A stretch of 64,000 nucleotides of DNA. Source: Bacteroidota bacterium. Lineage in GTDB: Bacteria; Bacteroidota; Ignavibacteria; Kryptoniales; JAKASW01. The stretch's first letter is position 1. Every line of letters starts with the position of its first letter. This document shows, piece by piece, positions 7,441 through 16,428 of the stretch. Below the pieces are notes generated by a model. That model saw only the letters and a list, made by a program, of their open reading frames with translations, had not been told where the DNA came from and ran no database searches. The stretch is taken from positions 1 to 64,000 of the forward strand of contig JAKAGT010000019.1 in NCBI GenBank assembly GCA_021825585.1. The letters are read 5' to 3'. A program made the position numbers and the translations under genes.

Positions 7441-8807
7441 AGTCCGGTAAACTCCTTATCATCGACGACGACGAGGACATCCTCTTCTCGGCAAGGCTGT
7501 TACTGAAGCAGCATTATTCAATAGTCCGCATTGAAAAGGATCCGGGCCAGATTCCTTCCCTCCTGAAGAGTGAACACTATGATGTAATCCTTCTGGACAT
7601 GAATTTCTCCGGAGATGCCACTAGCGGGACTGAGGGGTTCATCTGGTTGAAAAAGATCCTGGCAACAGATCCCTCGGCGGTGGTAGTCCTGATCACTGCA
7701 TATGGAAACATTGAAATGGCAGTCAAGGCTATCAAAGAAGGCGCTACCGATTTCGCATTGAAACCGTGGCAGAACGAAAAGCTTCTGGCAACGATTTCTT
7801 CTGCGATGAAACTCAGTGAATCAAAACAGGAGATAGAGGAACTTCTCTCAAAACAAAAACAGCTCACAAACGACCTCGACAGTCAATTCCAGGAAATCAT
7901 CGGTGTATCTGATGAGATGAGACGCGTATTCAGCACTATCCAGAAGGTCGCCGCGACCGATGCGAACGTCCTGATAGTCGGCGAAAACGGAACCGGCAAG
8001 GAGCTGGTGGCGAGGGCTATCCACAGGCAATCGCCGAGGAGGGAACAAATATTCCTCGGTGTCGATGTCGGATCCCTGAGCGAGAGCCTTTTCGAGAGCG
8101 AACTGTTCGGCTATGTGCGTGGTGCCTTCACCGACGCAAAGGAGGACAGAGCCGGCCGCTTCGAAACTGCTTCAGGCGGGACGCTGTTCCTCGATGAGAT
8201 CGGAAACCTGACTCAAAATCTGCAGGTCAAGCTTCTGGCTGTGCTTCAAAACAGGCAGGTAACGAGGCTTGGAGCAAACATTCCAAGGCAGATCGACATA
8301 AGGCTCCTGTGTGCAACCAATCTGCCGATGGAGGAATTGAAATCAGAGAGAAGGTTCAGACAGGATCTTCTCTACCGCGTCAACACAGTCGAAGTTCAAT
8401 TGCCTCCGTTGAGAAACCGGCGGGAGGACATTCCGCTTCTCACCGACCATTTCCTGAAGATGTACACCCGGAAGTACAACAAGCCAATGAAGCAGGTCAG
8501 CACCGAGGCAATGAATAAGCTCAGCAGCTACAATTGGCCCGGCAATGTCAGGGAACTGCAGCACACTATAGAACGCGTCGTTATACTGAGCGACTCCGAC
8601 ACCCTTACGCCGAGCGAGCTCTACCTCTCCTCGGGCGAGGCCGGCCCCGAAAACATTCCCCTGAATACTTTTCAGCTCGACGAAGCCGAGAAACTCCTGA
8701 TAATAAAGGCCGTCAGCAAGCATGACGGGAATCTGACAAGGGCAGCAAAAGAATTGGGCATAACGCGCGCGGCTCTATATAGGAGGCTCGAAAAATATGG
8801 TCTTTAG
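7434..8807 (+). CDS. NtrC-family sigma54 response regulator
   Basis: A 457-residue two-component regulator. Residues 1-125 are a receiver domain with DDDED at 11-15 and the phospho-acceptor D55 (LLDMN). Residues about 155-390 are a sigma54 AAA+ domain with Walker A GENGTGKE (183-190), GAFTDA (230-235) in place of the usual GAFTGA, and Walker B LFLDEIG. A Fis-type HTH ends the protein (NLTRAAKELGITRAALYRRL). It activates sigma54 promoters on phosphorylation by the kinase encoded next, whose ATG overlaps its end. The GAFTDA variant is common in Bacteroidota activators as far as I know. It is a candidate activator for the sigma54 promoter at 640, but that link is only inference. Confidence 0.93.
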   Translation: MNKSGKLLIIDDDEDILFSARLLLKQHYSIVRIEKDPGQIPSLLKSEHYDVILLDMNFSGDATSGTEGFIWLKKILATDPSAVVVLITAYGNIEMAVKAIKEGATDFALKPWQNEKLLATISSAMKLSESKQEIEELLSKQKQLTNDLDSQFQEIIGVSDEMRRVFSTIQKVAATDANVLIVGENGTGKELVARAIHRQSPRREQIFLGVDVGSLSESLFESELFGYVRGAFTDAKEDRAGRFETASGGTLFLDEIGNLTQNLQVKLLAVLQNRQVTRLGANIPRQIDIRLLCATNLPMEELKSERRFRQDLLYRVNTVEVQLPPLRNRREDIPLLTDHFLKMYTRKYNKPMKQVSTEAMNKLSSYNWPGNVRELQHTIERVVILSDSDTLTPSELYLSSGEAGPENIPLNTFQLDEAEKLLIIKAVSKHDGNLTRAAKELGITRAALYRRLEKYGL

Positions 8808-10200
8808 GAGATTCAGCGTAGTCGTCTTTGCGAGGACGGTAGTATTGTGCCTGTCGGTTTTCGTTCTAATCTACCTCCTTACCAAGACAACGTTCGTAGC
8901 CACACCATTCATCGTATCGCTCCTTATCATCGCACAGATCTACTCATTGATGCACTACGTTCAGAAGACAAACCGGGACATCGCGCGGTTTTTCGATTCG
9001 ATAAAGTATTCAGACTTCTCTCAGAGTTTCCACACGACCGTCAGAGGTTCTTCTTTTGAAGAGCTGAACAAAGCCTTTTCAGACGTCATTGAAGAGTTTC
9101 GAAGAGCCAGAAGTGAGAAAGAAGAGCAATACCGGTATTTACAAATCGTGGTACAACATGTCGGTATCGGGCTGATAGGGTACACCGCGGAAGGCCGTGT
9201 CGAATTGATGAATACCGCCGCAAAAAGGCTACTCAAGGTCAATAATGTCCAGAATATCTCGGACTTGAAGTCCGTCAGCAAGCGGCTACGTGAAGCGCTC
9301 GATCAGATTAATGCCGGCGAAAATGTCCTGGTAAAATTTGTGAATGACAATGAGTTGTTTCAGCTCTCCATTTATGCAACCGAATTCAAGATGAGAGACA
9401 CACAGTATAAGCTGGTATCGCTTACTAACATACAAAACGAGCTGGAAGAAAGAGAGATGGAGGCCTGGCAGAACCTGATCAGGGTTCTAACCCATGAAAT
9501 AATGAATTCGGTTACGCCGATCATCTCGCTTTCTTCGACTGCAGGGTCATTACTTGACCGTTTCGTCAATTCTCACGAGAAAGGAGCAGGGAGCTGGAAA
9601 GAACCTGCATCTTTGAGCCTTCCGTCTTCCGTGTCCCCTGTTCCGTGTTCCGTCATGGAAGACGTCAAAGGAGCTCTCGACACAATCTCGCGGAGGAGCA
9701 ACGGGCTCCTGCACTTCGTCGACGACTACCGGAACCTGACGCGCATACCTGCGCCTAGTTTCCAGGTGTTCAGGATCGCCAATCTCCTCGACAGGGTCCA
9801 CAAGATGTTCGCTGAGAGGTTCCAGGTGAGGGGGGTAGAGTATTCACAGGCAGTCGAGCCTGCCGAGCTTGAACTCACCGCAGACCCCGACCTCATCGAA
9901 CAGGTTATCATAAATCTCGTCATGAATTCGATCGGCGCTCTCGCCGGCGCCTCTTCGCCCAGGATAGGATTAAGTGCAAAGACAGACAGTCGCGGAGGAG
10001 TGCTCGTTCAGGTGTCCGACAATGGCCATGGAATACCGGAAGAACTGCAGGAGAAGATATTCATCCCCTTCTTCACGACACGCAAAGAAGGATCCGGTAT
10101 CGGTCTCAGTCTCTCACGACAGATAATGCGCGCCCACAAAGGAAGCATAACGGTCAGCTCGATACCCGACACTGAAACTGTTTTTACTCTCAGGTTCTGA
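8797..10200 (+). CDS. Membrane sensor histidine kinase (NtrY-like)
   Basis: A 467-residue kinase partner of the upstream regulator; the genes overlap by 11 bp. Two transmembrane helices lie in residues 8-52 with almost no periplasmic loop, followed by a HAMP-like linker, a PAS domain (about 115-215), the HisKA box with H233 (RVLTHEIMNSVTP), and an ATPase domain with N box (INLVMNSIGAL), DNGHGIPEEL and FFTTRKEGSGIGLSLS. The tiny external loop suggests sensing in the membrane or cytoplasm. Residues about 259-287, rich in Ser/Pro, interrupt the helix after the H box and are encoded by a run of 7-bp repeats, so they look inserted. Confidence 0.93.
   Translation: MVFRRFSVVVFARTVVLCLSVFVLIYLLTKTTFVATPFIVSLLIIAQIYSLMHYVQKTNRDIARFFDSIKYSDFSQSFHTTVRGSSFEELNKAFSDVIEEFRRARSEKEEQYRYLQIVVQHVGIGLIGYTAEGRVELMNTAAKRLLKVNNVQNISDLKSVSKRLREALDQINAGENVLVKFVNDNELFQLSIYATEFKMRDTQYKLVSLTNIQNELEEREMEAWQNLIRVLTHEIMNSVTPIISLSSTAGSLLDRFVNSHEKGAGSWKEPASLSLPSSVSPVPCSVMEDVKGALDTISRRSNGLLHFVDDYRNLTRIPAPSFQVFRIANLLDRVHKMFAERFQVRGVEYSQAVEPAELELTADPDLIEQVIINLVMNSIGALAGASSPRIGLSAKTDSRGGVLVQVSDNGHGIPEELQEKIFIPFFTTRKEGSGIGLSLSRQIMRAHKGSITVSSIPDTETVFTLRF
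9620..9654 (+). repeat. Five 7-bp TTCCGTn units inside the kinase gene
   Basis: Units begin at 9620, 9627, 9634, 9641 and 9648 and read TTCCGTC, TTCCGTG, TCCCCTG, TTCCGTG, TTCCGTC. They encode a Ser/Pro/Val-rich stretch inside the kinase, just after the phospho-acceptor helix. Confidence 0.7.
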
Positions 10201-10204
10201 GCAG

Positions 10205-10222
10205 CCGGCCTATTTAGGCCGG
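10205..10222. terminator. GC-rich hairpin between convergent genes
   Basis: CCGGCCTA pairs with TAGGCCGG around a 2-nt TT loop. It lies between the kinase stop codon and the stop codon of the facing gene, which is inside the stem. There is no U-run, so it is a weak or factor-assisted bidirectional terminator at best. Confidence 0.4.
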
Positions 10223-10839
10223 TAAACTCCGTCTTTCACTGCCCCATTGAAGCAGAGCCCGACTAAGTCATCATCCGCGTAACTCAATTTCCTTATCATC
10301 TGTCCGCCGAGTACCAGGTGATGTTTGACTTCATTCAGGTAGTCACCGATGTAGTCAAGATTCTCGTCAGTCGTCATCCAATTCCGTTTATCGAACCGCG
10401 ACAGGTCGACGGGATTCGAATAACTCCTCAGAGACTTCTGCCCCTTGATGTTGAAGTAGAAGTCGAAGTACGACATGACCAGCTCCCTCAGCGACCGGTA
10501 AACCGGCTCGCGATAACGAAGCATGGTAGTGTTAGATTTGGCAACGGCCCCGTAATGCCCGCCTCGTTTGAACAAAGCAAAGACGTGGTCATCGTCATTC
10601 TCGGCGATCATGTCGACTATGAGGGGTTTATATCCCAGACAGCGCAGCGCCGCCGCTGCAAACAGCGCGCCCTCGAAACAGTTGGCCTTTCGCTCCGACG
10701 CCACTATTCCCGGAGAGCTGGTCCCGGGCTCCGCATCGTACGGGATTTTATTCAGGAATACCTGAACATCATGCGGGTTCCTGAGGCGGCGGAACACATC
10801 TTTTCCGACCGCGGTACTTAACCGGCCGTTGTGCATCAT
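10210..10839 (-). CDS. Transglutaminase-like domain protein
   Basis: A 209-residue cytoplasmic protein with no signal peptide. The segment ANCFEGALFAAAALRCLGY followed by DDDHVFALFKRGGHYGAVAKSN has the order Cys, His, acidic/Asn expected for the transglutaminase/cysteine protease fold, and it aligns in style with bacterial transglutaminase-like proteins. The rest is not recognised. It stands alone between the kinase (convergent) and a secreted protein on the same strand about 90 bp upstream. The function is unknown; a peptidase- or amidase-type reaction is possible. Confidence 0.6.
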   Translation of the reverse strand: MMHNGRLSTAVGKDVFRRLRNPHDVQVFLNKIPYDAEPGTSSPGIVASERKANCFEGALFAAAALRCLGYKPLIVDMIAENDDDHVFALFKRGGHYGAVAKSNTTMLRYREPVYRSLRELVMSYFDFYFNIKGQKSLRSYSNPVDLSRFDKRNWMTTDENLDYIGDYLNEVKHHLVLGGQMIRKLSYADDDLVGLCFNGAVKDGVYRPK

Positions 10840-10927
10840 TGCAGATGCTCGATATTACGAATCGACATAGAAGTTTCTCTCATTTGGTGGACGAGTTAGG
10901 TACAATTGGCGGAGCTGCAGGGAATCC

Positions 10928-11545
10928 CTAGCGGGGTCTCTCGTCAAGATCGTGTGGAGGTCGGTCGGAGAACACCATATGTGATGTTACAACGATTGCC
11001 CTGTCTTCGATTCTCATCTCCTGGGATACAGGAATAATATATAATATCTTCTCTCGGTCATCAGGGAGTTTCACTCGTACTGAAGTGTCGACCGGTCTCG
11101 GACCGGCAAACTCAAAACGCGGATGATAGAATTCAGCTGCATCCACGTTCGCGATATGAATCTTCCTTCCGAATATCTTTGTATATACCTCGAACACCGC
11201 ATGTTCGACCCTGATTTTTATCCTGTTTTCCCGAGGGTCGTACCTGACCTCGACGTTGCCGACGGCGGGCGAGCTGTAAGAAACCGGCCCCGCCTTTATG
11301 TTTGCGTCGGCCAGGAACCTCGCGTGATCCGGAAGCAATTCGATGCGAGCATTTCTCAATGTCCACGTGTACTTCCCCTTGACGCTGAGGAAGTTGAAAT
11401 CCTTCGTGCCGCTCACGGGTCCGACTGCATCCAGAAAAGCGTTCAGCATGTTCTGGTGGATGATGACCGTTGCATCTGGTGCCTGGCCGTAGCTATTTCC
11501 CCACAACAGGAACAGGCAAAGAAATACAGATACTTTGCGAAACAT
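10928..11545 (-). CDS. Secreted protein of unknown function
   Basis: A 205-residue protein with a clear Sec signal peptide (MFRKVSVFLCLFLLWGNSYG, cleavage near GQA). The mature part is rich in beta-strand-like alternation (KGKYTWTLRNARIELLPDHA, ADANIKAGPVSYSSPAVG) and suggests a periplasmic or outer-membrane-associated beta protein. The ATG at 11545 is preferred because GAGGAG lies 5 nt upstream. I do not recognise a family. It is monocistronic as far as seen. Confidence 0.65.
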   Translation of the reverse strand: MFRKVSVFLCLFLLWGNSYGQAPDATVIIHQNMLNAFLDAVGPVSGTKDFNFLSVKGKYTWTLRNARIELLPDHARFLADANIKAGPVSYSSPAVGNVEVRYDPRENRIKIRVEHAVFEVYTKIFGRKIHIANVDAAEFYHPRFEFAGPRPVDTSVRVKLPDDREKILYIIPVSQEMRIEDRAIVVTSHMVFSDRPPHDLDERPR

Positions 11546-11789
11546 GACACTCCTCAATTTGATTCAATTGCCTAAAATCATATTGCTGGTTTGGAGACTT
11601 GACTTTCCGATAAGATAGCGAATGACGGCCTAAAATGTTCCCCTTTCGCGCTTACGAATCTCCTGCGAGAAAACATCATCAGATAGAGTGAAATGAGAAG
11701 TTTGACTCCGTTAGACCGGTCGGAGATTGAAAGTTGAGCAGCGATGGCTTAAATTTCGCACAATAAAAACAGTGAGAATGGAGTAGACG

Positions 11790-12086
11790 ATGCCGACGTA
11801 CGAATACAAATGTGATAAATGCGGCTACGTTTTTGAAGAATTCCAATCGATGAATGAAGAGCCACTTAGTGTGTGTCCCAAGTGCAAAGGAGAAGTCCAC
11901 CGTCTAATAGGTGCCGGCGCGGGCCTCATTTTCAAGGGTACCGGGTTTTACCTCACGGATTACAAAAAGTCCAACAGTTCGCCTGCAACTTCGAACGGGG
12001 ATCCCAAGCAAGATAAATCTGAAAAGTCCGCAAATCCAAAAACCGAAAAACCGGCCCCGGCCTCAAAGCAGGAACAGCCCAAATAG
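11790..12086 (+). CDS. FmdB-type zinc-ribbon regulatory protein
   Basis: A 98-residue protein of the FmdB family. MPTYEYKCDKCGYVFEEFQ and CPKCKGEVHRLIG supply two CxxC knuckles for zinc, followed by the family's LIFKGTGFYLTDY. The Lys/Pro/Ser-rich tail is variable in the family. GGAG lies upstream of the ATG. Its role is uncertain; named after a putative regulator of formamidase genes. It ends 1 bp from the convergent fmt stop codon. Confidence 0.88.
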   Translation: MPTYEYKCDKCGYVFEEFQSMNEEPLSVCPKCKGEVHRLIGAGAGLIFKGTGFYLTDYKKSNSSPATSNGDPKQDKSEKSANPKTEKPAPASKQEQPK

Positions 12087-12087
12087 C

Positions 12088-13023
12088 TCAAGCCCTGCTC
12101 ATTGTCAGATTCGTACCCGCTGCAACCCTGGCACCCCTGAGGAATTCAGCCGCAGCAAGCCTCTTCTTCCCTTCCAACTGCAGTTCGAGTATCTCGACGA
12201 GACCATCCGAGCAAGCTGCAAACAGTCTCCCGGTTTCGACTTTTACAGATCCTGCCGGGAGATTCGCTCTCTCGTGAGCCAGACGGGTTCTGAACACCTT
12301 CAACATCTTCCCATTCAGAAATGTGAACGCCCCCGGCTCCGGCGAGAAGCCGCGTATGAAGTCATGAACTTCTTTGGCCGGCCTGTTCCATTCGATGGCA
12401 CAATCATCCTTTGATATCTTCGGAGCCCTGGTCGCTAACGAGTTCTCCTGATCAATTAATTTCACATTCCCGGACTCTATCAGCTTAATCGTCTCCACGA
12501 CAGCTGCAGCACCGATGACGGAGAGTCGCGCAGTGAGTTCGCCCGCTGTCTCGTTCTCCCCGATGTCCGTTTTTTTCTGAAGAATGACTTTTCCCGTATC
12601 CATCTTTTCATCGAGGAAGAATGCAGTTATTCCTGTCTCGGTCTCGCCATTTACCACTGCCCAATTAATCGGCGCCGCCCCCCGGTATTTGGGAAGCAAC
12701 GAAGAATGGAGGTTAAATGTGCCGAGACGCGGGACCGTGAACACTTCCTTCGGCAGTATACGGAATGCCACGACAACCATGAGATCAGGAGCAATCCCGC
12801 GCAGTTTCCGCAAGAACTCCGGGTCTTTCAACGACTCAACCTGTATTACGGCAAGGCCCAATTCCAGTGCCGCAGTCTTGACGGCTGGCGGGAATACTTT
12901 CAGTCCTCTGCCCTGTGGCTCATCGGGGTTGGTCACAACCGCGGCAACTTCGTAACCCGCTTGAACGATCGCCCGCAGCGATGGCACGGCAAACTCTGGT
13001 GTCCCCATGAACACTATCTTCAT
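12088..13023 (-). CDS. fmt: Methionyl-tRNA formyltransferase
   Basis: A 311-residue enzyme that formylates initiator Met-tRNA using 10-formyl-THF. It begins MKIVFMGTPEFAVPSL, has the folate-binding signature HSSLLPKYRGAAPINWA with the catalytic Asn/His/Asp region, and a C-terminal OB-like domain. The reading frame stays open 138 bp upstream, but the family start is the ATG at 13023. No peptide deformylase gene accompanies it here. The initiator tRNA it acts on is encoded at 31.8 kb. Confidence 0.95.
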   Translation of the reverse strand: MKIVFMGTPEFAVPSLRAIVQAGYEVAAVVTNPDEPQGRGLKVFPPAVKTAALELGLAVIQVESLKDPEFLRKLRGIAPDLMVVVAFRILPKEVFTVPRLGTFNLHSSLLPKYRGAAPINWAVVNGETETGITAFFLDEKMDTGKVILQKKTDIGENETAGELTARLSVIGAAAVVETIKLIESGNVKLIDQENSLATRAPKISKDDCAIEWNRPAKEVHDFIRGFSPEPGAFTFLNGKMLKVFRTRLAHERANLPAGSVKVETGRLFAACSDGLVEILELQLEGKKRLAAAEFLRGARVAAGTNLTMSRA

Positions 13024-13102
13024 ATTGTTCTCATCATTTGACACGACAAAATAACTGAAGACAGTGAGTATTACTATCGGGTCTTGGTGAAGGCCTTCGG
13101 CT

Positions 13103-13441
13103 TCAGTAACGCGGCAAGGTCGGGTCGATCTCCTCAGCCCACCGGTCGATTCCGCCGGCAAGGTTCTTCACGTTCAGGAAACCTGCCCTTTGAAGGTATT
13201 GAGTGGCTCGTGCGCTCCTTGCACCGGAGTGACATACAACCACTATTTCGCGCTCCGGATCAAGGTCACTCATCCGCCTCGGCAAATCTCCGAGAGGCAT
13301 CAGGAGTCCTCCGATGTTACAGTATCTATATTCGTCCGGCTGACGCACGTCGAGTATAAAGATCTCTTCGCCGTTGTCGAGACGTTCCTTCAACTCTACA
13401 GCTGATATTTCCGGAACAGAACGATTTCCAAATAACGACAT
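13103..13441 (-). CDS. Rhodanese-like domain protein
   Basis: A 112-residue single rhodanese domain. It has FILDVRQPDEYRYCNIGG and the active-site loop VCHSGARSA, whose Cys would carry the persulfide. No signal peptide, so a cytoplasmic sulfur-transfer or sulfur-carrier role is likely. It lies 80 bp upstream of fmt on the same strand and may be co-transcribed. Confidence 0.9.
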   Translation of the reverse strand: MSLFGNRSVPEISAVELKERLDNGEEIFILDVRQPDEYRYCNIGGLLMPLGDLPRRMSDLDPEREIVVVCHSGARSARATQYLQRAGFLNVKNLAGGIDRWAEEIDPTLPRY

Positions 13442-13605
13442 CTTGTATCTCCAATTAGGTTCTTAACAATTGAGTCATCGTGGGCGGCATTCCGTACTCC
13501 TCCCGGGATAATAAAATGAACACATGGGTTACAGCGAAAGTTCAGGGCATGATACGCCGTTGGAAGCAGACACTTCCGGCTCGACCGAATCCGGATAATT
13601 TTCCC

Positions 13606-14433
13606 CTAAAGCTCTTCTAGTCCGATTTTGCATCTCGGTTCGCAGCTCTTCTTTACTTCCTCGAACCTTCTCGCCGACTTCTCGGAAGTCCGCGTAAACG
13701 GATGATAAACATGGAATTGAATTCCGGCATTACGAAGTGATTTTCCCGTGACCCCGATAAGCCCGAGCCGGTATTGAATATCGGAATCTTCACCGTGTCC
13801 TGGTCCGTCATAGGTCTCATCGAAACCGTTGATAGCAACTATGTCTTCCTTATGCAGCGAGAAGTTGCTTCCCAGAATTCCGGTAGCTTGTCTCGGCAAT
13901 AGTTTTCGGATCCACCGGCTTCCTACCCTGATCCCGTCTTCGAGCCTCAGTGCCTTCCCTCTCATTCCATCCATGATTTCTGCCGCCCCGATGCTTTCAA
14001 ATTTTCCTGAGGCGATCTTTTCCATAGTCAGTGATTCCGCCCATCTCTCACTCATCTCAACCCTTCTTCCGAGGAGCACTTTCTTTCTCTCCTTTTCGGT
14101 CCAGTGGTCGAGCAGGAATTTTTGCGCGGGAAGACAATCCCCGTCGATGAAGACCAGATAGTCCGAGCGTGACGCGCGGATTCCGTGATTCAGAATCTTG
14201 TTCTTCCGCCATCCGGCATCCTCGTGCCACAGGTGATTTATCGGATAACTCTGAACCGTCCTCGCCTTTTCAACGACCTCCTTCACTTCCGGTCCGGAGC
14301 CGTCGTCGGCAATAATCACTTCGAATTCTCTGAACGCCTGACGTTCAAGCGCAGCTAACATAAACCTGAGAACCTCAGGTCTGTTGTAAACGGATATTAT
14401 CAGCGAGAGTCTCGGAGCCTTATCCGGCATCAT
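13606..14433 (-). CDS. Family 2 glycosyltransferase
   Basis: A GT-A fold glycosyltransferase of about 275 residues. LSLIISVYNRPEVLRFML starts the nucleotide-binding domain, ADDGSG and the DxD-like FIDGDCLP follow, and NGFDETYDGPGHGEDSDIQY is the C-terminal galactosyltransferase-type motif with the GEDSD acceptor/base region. The reading frame opens at a GTG at 14466, but the ATGs at 14433/14430 after AGCAGG fit the family better. The substrate is unknown; a cell-surface glycan is likely. It is monocistronic or follows the receiver-like gene by about 75 bp. Confidence 0.85.
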   Translation of the reverse strand: MMPDKAPRLSLIISVYNRPEVLRFMLAALERQAFREFEVIIADDGSGPEVKEVVEKARTVQSYPINHLWHEDAGWRKNKILNHGIRASRSDYLVFIDGDCLPAQKFLLDHWTEKERKKVLLGRRVEMSERWAESLTMEKIASGKFESIGAAEIMDGMRGKALRLEDGIRVGSRWIRKLLPRQATGILGSNFSLHKEDIVAINGFDETYDGPGHGEDSDIQYRLGLIGVTGKSLRNAGIQFHVYHPFTRTSEKSARRFEEVKKSCEPRCKIGLEEL

Positions 14434-14507
14434 CCTGCTTTTTCGATCGAATGGGGGGTACTGCACAAGGCAATGGGAGTCTTGCGGCTTCTGTCAGAAT
14501 GCGAATG

Positions 14508-14864
14508 CTAATTGCATGCAGACTGAAGGATCTCTCTAAGGTTGGCATTAAACTCAAAACGCGAAAGCACCTCATCGCATCCCGCCGCCAGAGCCTGTGC
14601 TTTCAGGGACGAGTTCACATGGGAGATATATGCGATCAACCTGGTTGCGGCCGTTTGAGGATTCGCCTTCAATCTCTCAATCATATTCACCGGGTCGATG
14701 AAATCACTCTCAAGATCGATGACTATCAGTTCGGAATCCCTGGCGTACCGGTCTATCTGCCCTTCACTTCCCACGAATCCTACCGATATCCCGAAATACT
14801 CGGCCATGGTCCGTATCTTCGTCATGAAGGCCAGATCATTTACTACGGCAGTTATTTTCGACAT
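14508..14864 (-). CDS. Stand-alone receiver-like protein
   Basis: A 118-residue protein with the alternating beta-alpha pattern of response-regulator receivers. A hydrophobic strand LIVIDLES places an Asp where the phospho-acceptor would be, and LIAYISHVNSSLKAQALAAG resembles strand 4/helix 4, but the N-terminal acidic pair of true receivers is missing (AVVNDLAF). It may be a pseudo-receiver. Its ATG overlaps the TGA of the upstream HD-domain gene, so the two are translationally coupled. Confidence 0.6.
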   Translation of the reverse strand: MSKITAVVNDLAFMTKIRTMAEYFGISVGFVGSEGQIDRYARDSELIVIDLESDFIDPVNMIERLKANPQTAATRLIAYISHVNSSLKAQALAAGCDEVLSRFEFNANLREILQSACN

Positions 14865-15445
14865 CAGGCTAATCCTAAGATTGAGGCATTTTGCTGGAGT
14901 ACATTTATCACGAAGGCAATATGTTCATCTTCCGGGATTCCCAGCTCCGCAATTCCATTCTTAATGTCTTCCCGGCTGACAGTCTTCGCAAACGCCTTGT
15001 CCTTCAGCTTCTTCTTGACCGATGAAGGTTCCATGCCGACAAGCTTCGTGGGTCTGACGAGGGCAACCGCGATGACGAACCCTGAAAGTTCGTCGCAGGC
15101 AAACAGACATTTTGCCATCCGTGTCTCACGCGGCACCTTTGTGTACGGCGCATGTCCCATGATGGCCTGTCGAATTGCCTCGGGATATCCCCTCTCTGCG
15201 AGTATCTTGTTCCCCACGTAGGGATGCTGTTCCGCCGTCGGATACATTTCGTAGTCGAAATCGTGCAGCAATCCCGCAAGGCCATAGAGGTCCTCGTCTT
15301 CACCGAATTTCCTGGCACACGCACGCATTACGGCCTCTACGGCAAAAGCATGCTTCCGAAGACTTTCGGTCTTGGTGTATTCAAAAAGAAGGGCTACCGC
15401 TTCTTCTCTAGCAGGCGTTCGTCGTTCACTTTCAATCACGATCAA
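14864..15445 (-). CDS. HD-domain phosphohydrolase-like protein
   Basis: A 193-residue metal-dependent HD protein. H33 in RKHAFAVE, the doublet LLHDFDYEMYP and later His residues (EQHPYVG, MGHAPYTKV) make the HD metal site. The HDIG-type core suggests a nucleotide or phosphate-ester hydrolase. The substrate is unknown. The frame opens with TTG at 15445; a GTG two codons on is also possible. It is coupled to the receiver-like gene by a TGATG overlap. Confidence 0.8.
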   Translation of the reverse strand: MIVIESERRTPAREEAVALLFEYTKTESLRKHAFAVEAVMRACARKFGEDEDLYGLAGLLHDFDYEMYPTAEQHPYVGNKILAERGYPEAIRQAIMGHAPYTKVPRETRMAKCLFACDELSGFVIAVALVRPTKLVGMEPSSVKKKLKDKAFAKTVSREDIKNGIAELGIPEDEHIAFVINVLQQNASILGLA

Positions 15446-15655
15446 AATATATTTTCCGAGAGGATGAAAATCAAATTAACACTTACTCGGCCAGCGGGCT
15501 GTTTTCCGCTCGCAAAGGCGCAGCATACGTGAGGCGTGTTTGGGTACGAATGGCTTGCCGGCGCAGGGTCCGAACCGTATACCATATTCCGGCCTTGTCG
15601 AAAAACAGCCCGTAATTCTGGCCAATAAGTCTTAAATTGTCCAAAAAGGAAGATT

Positions 15656-16426
15656 ATGATTGATAAAGTGATTGAAATTGCAAAGGAAGCTGGAAGGTTT
15701 CTTAAAGAGAACGAAGGCAAGATATCTGAGATAAAGGAAAAAGGGTACTTCACGAATCTGGTAACGAACATCGACAAGGGTTCCGAGACGAAGATCAAGA
15801 ACTTTGTAGAGAAGAATTTTCCCGGGCACGGCGTTCTTGCCGAGGAAAGCGGTATTTCTTCACCCTCGTCTGAGTACCGGTGGATCATCGACCCGCTCGA
15901 CGGTACGACAAACTTCACACACGCATTCCCGGTCTACTGCGTTTCGATCGCTGTGGAACACAAGGGTGAAGTAGTGGCGGGAGCGGTCTACGATCCGAAC
16001 TTCGACGAACTTTTCTCCGCCGAGAAGGGTGGCGGAGCTTTCCTGAACGGGAAGAGGCTTGTGGTTACTCCGGCGGACAAGCTTGAGAGGTCGATGCTCG
16101 CCACCGGATTTCCGTACGATGTCAAGGACGATCCATTCCATTGCGTCGAGCATTTCGAGTCTTTCCTTGTGAGAGCACAGGCGGTCAGACGGCTCGGCTC
16201 CGCGGCACTGGACATCTGTTATGTTGCCGCGGGAAGGTTGGACGGCTTCTGGGAGGTAAACCTGCATCCCTGGGATACCGCCGCGGCAGTCTTAATTACG
16301 ACGGAAGCGGGCGGAAAGGTGACAGGGTTTCACGGGGAAAAGTATTCGATATACCAGAAGGACATCGTCCTCTCAAACGGGAAGATCCACGACGAGATGC
16401 TCGAGGTGATTAGACAGAACCTCTGA
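15656..16426 (+). CDS. suhB: Inositol monophosphatase family protein
   Basis: A 256-residue Mg-dependent phosphatase. The motifs AEESG, WIIDPLDGTTNFTHAFP (the metal-binding DPLDGT) and the late HPWDTAAA are all intact. The family hydrolyses inositol-1-phosphate and related substrates; SuhB also acts in rRNA transcription in enterobacteria. AGGA lies upstream of the ATG. It is transcribed alone and converges on the peroxiredoxin pair. Confidence 0.92.
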   Translation: MIDKVIEIAKEAGRFLKENEGKISEIKEKGYFTNLVTNIDKGSETKIKNFVEKNFPGHGVLAEESGISSPSSEYRWIIDPLDGTTNFTHAFPVYCVSIAVEHKGEVVAGAVYDPNFDELFSAEKGGGAFLNGKRLVVTPADKLERSMLATGFPYDVKDDPFHCVEHFESFLVRAQAVRRLGSAALDICYVAAGRLDGFWEVNLHPWDTAAAVLITTEAGGKVTGFHGEKYSIYQKDIVLSNGKIHDEMLEVIRQNL

Positions 16427-16428
16427 TC

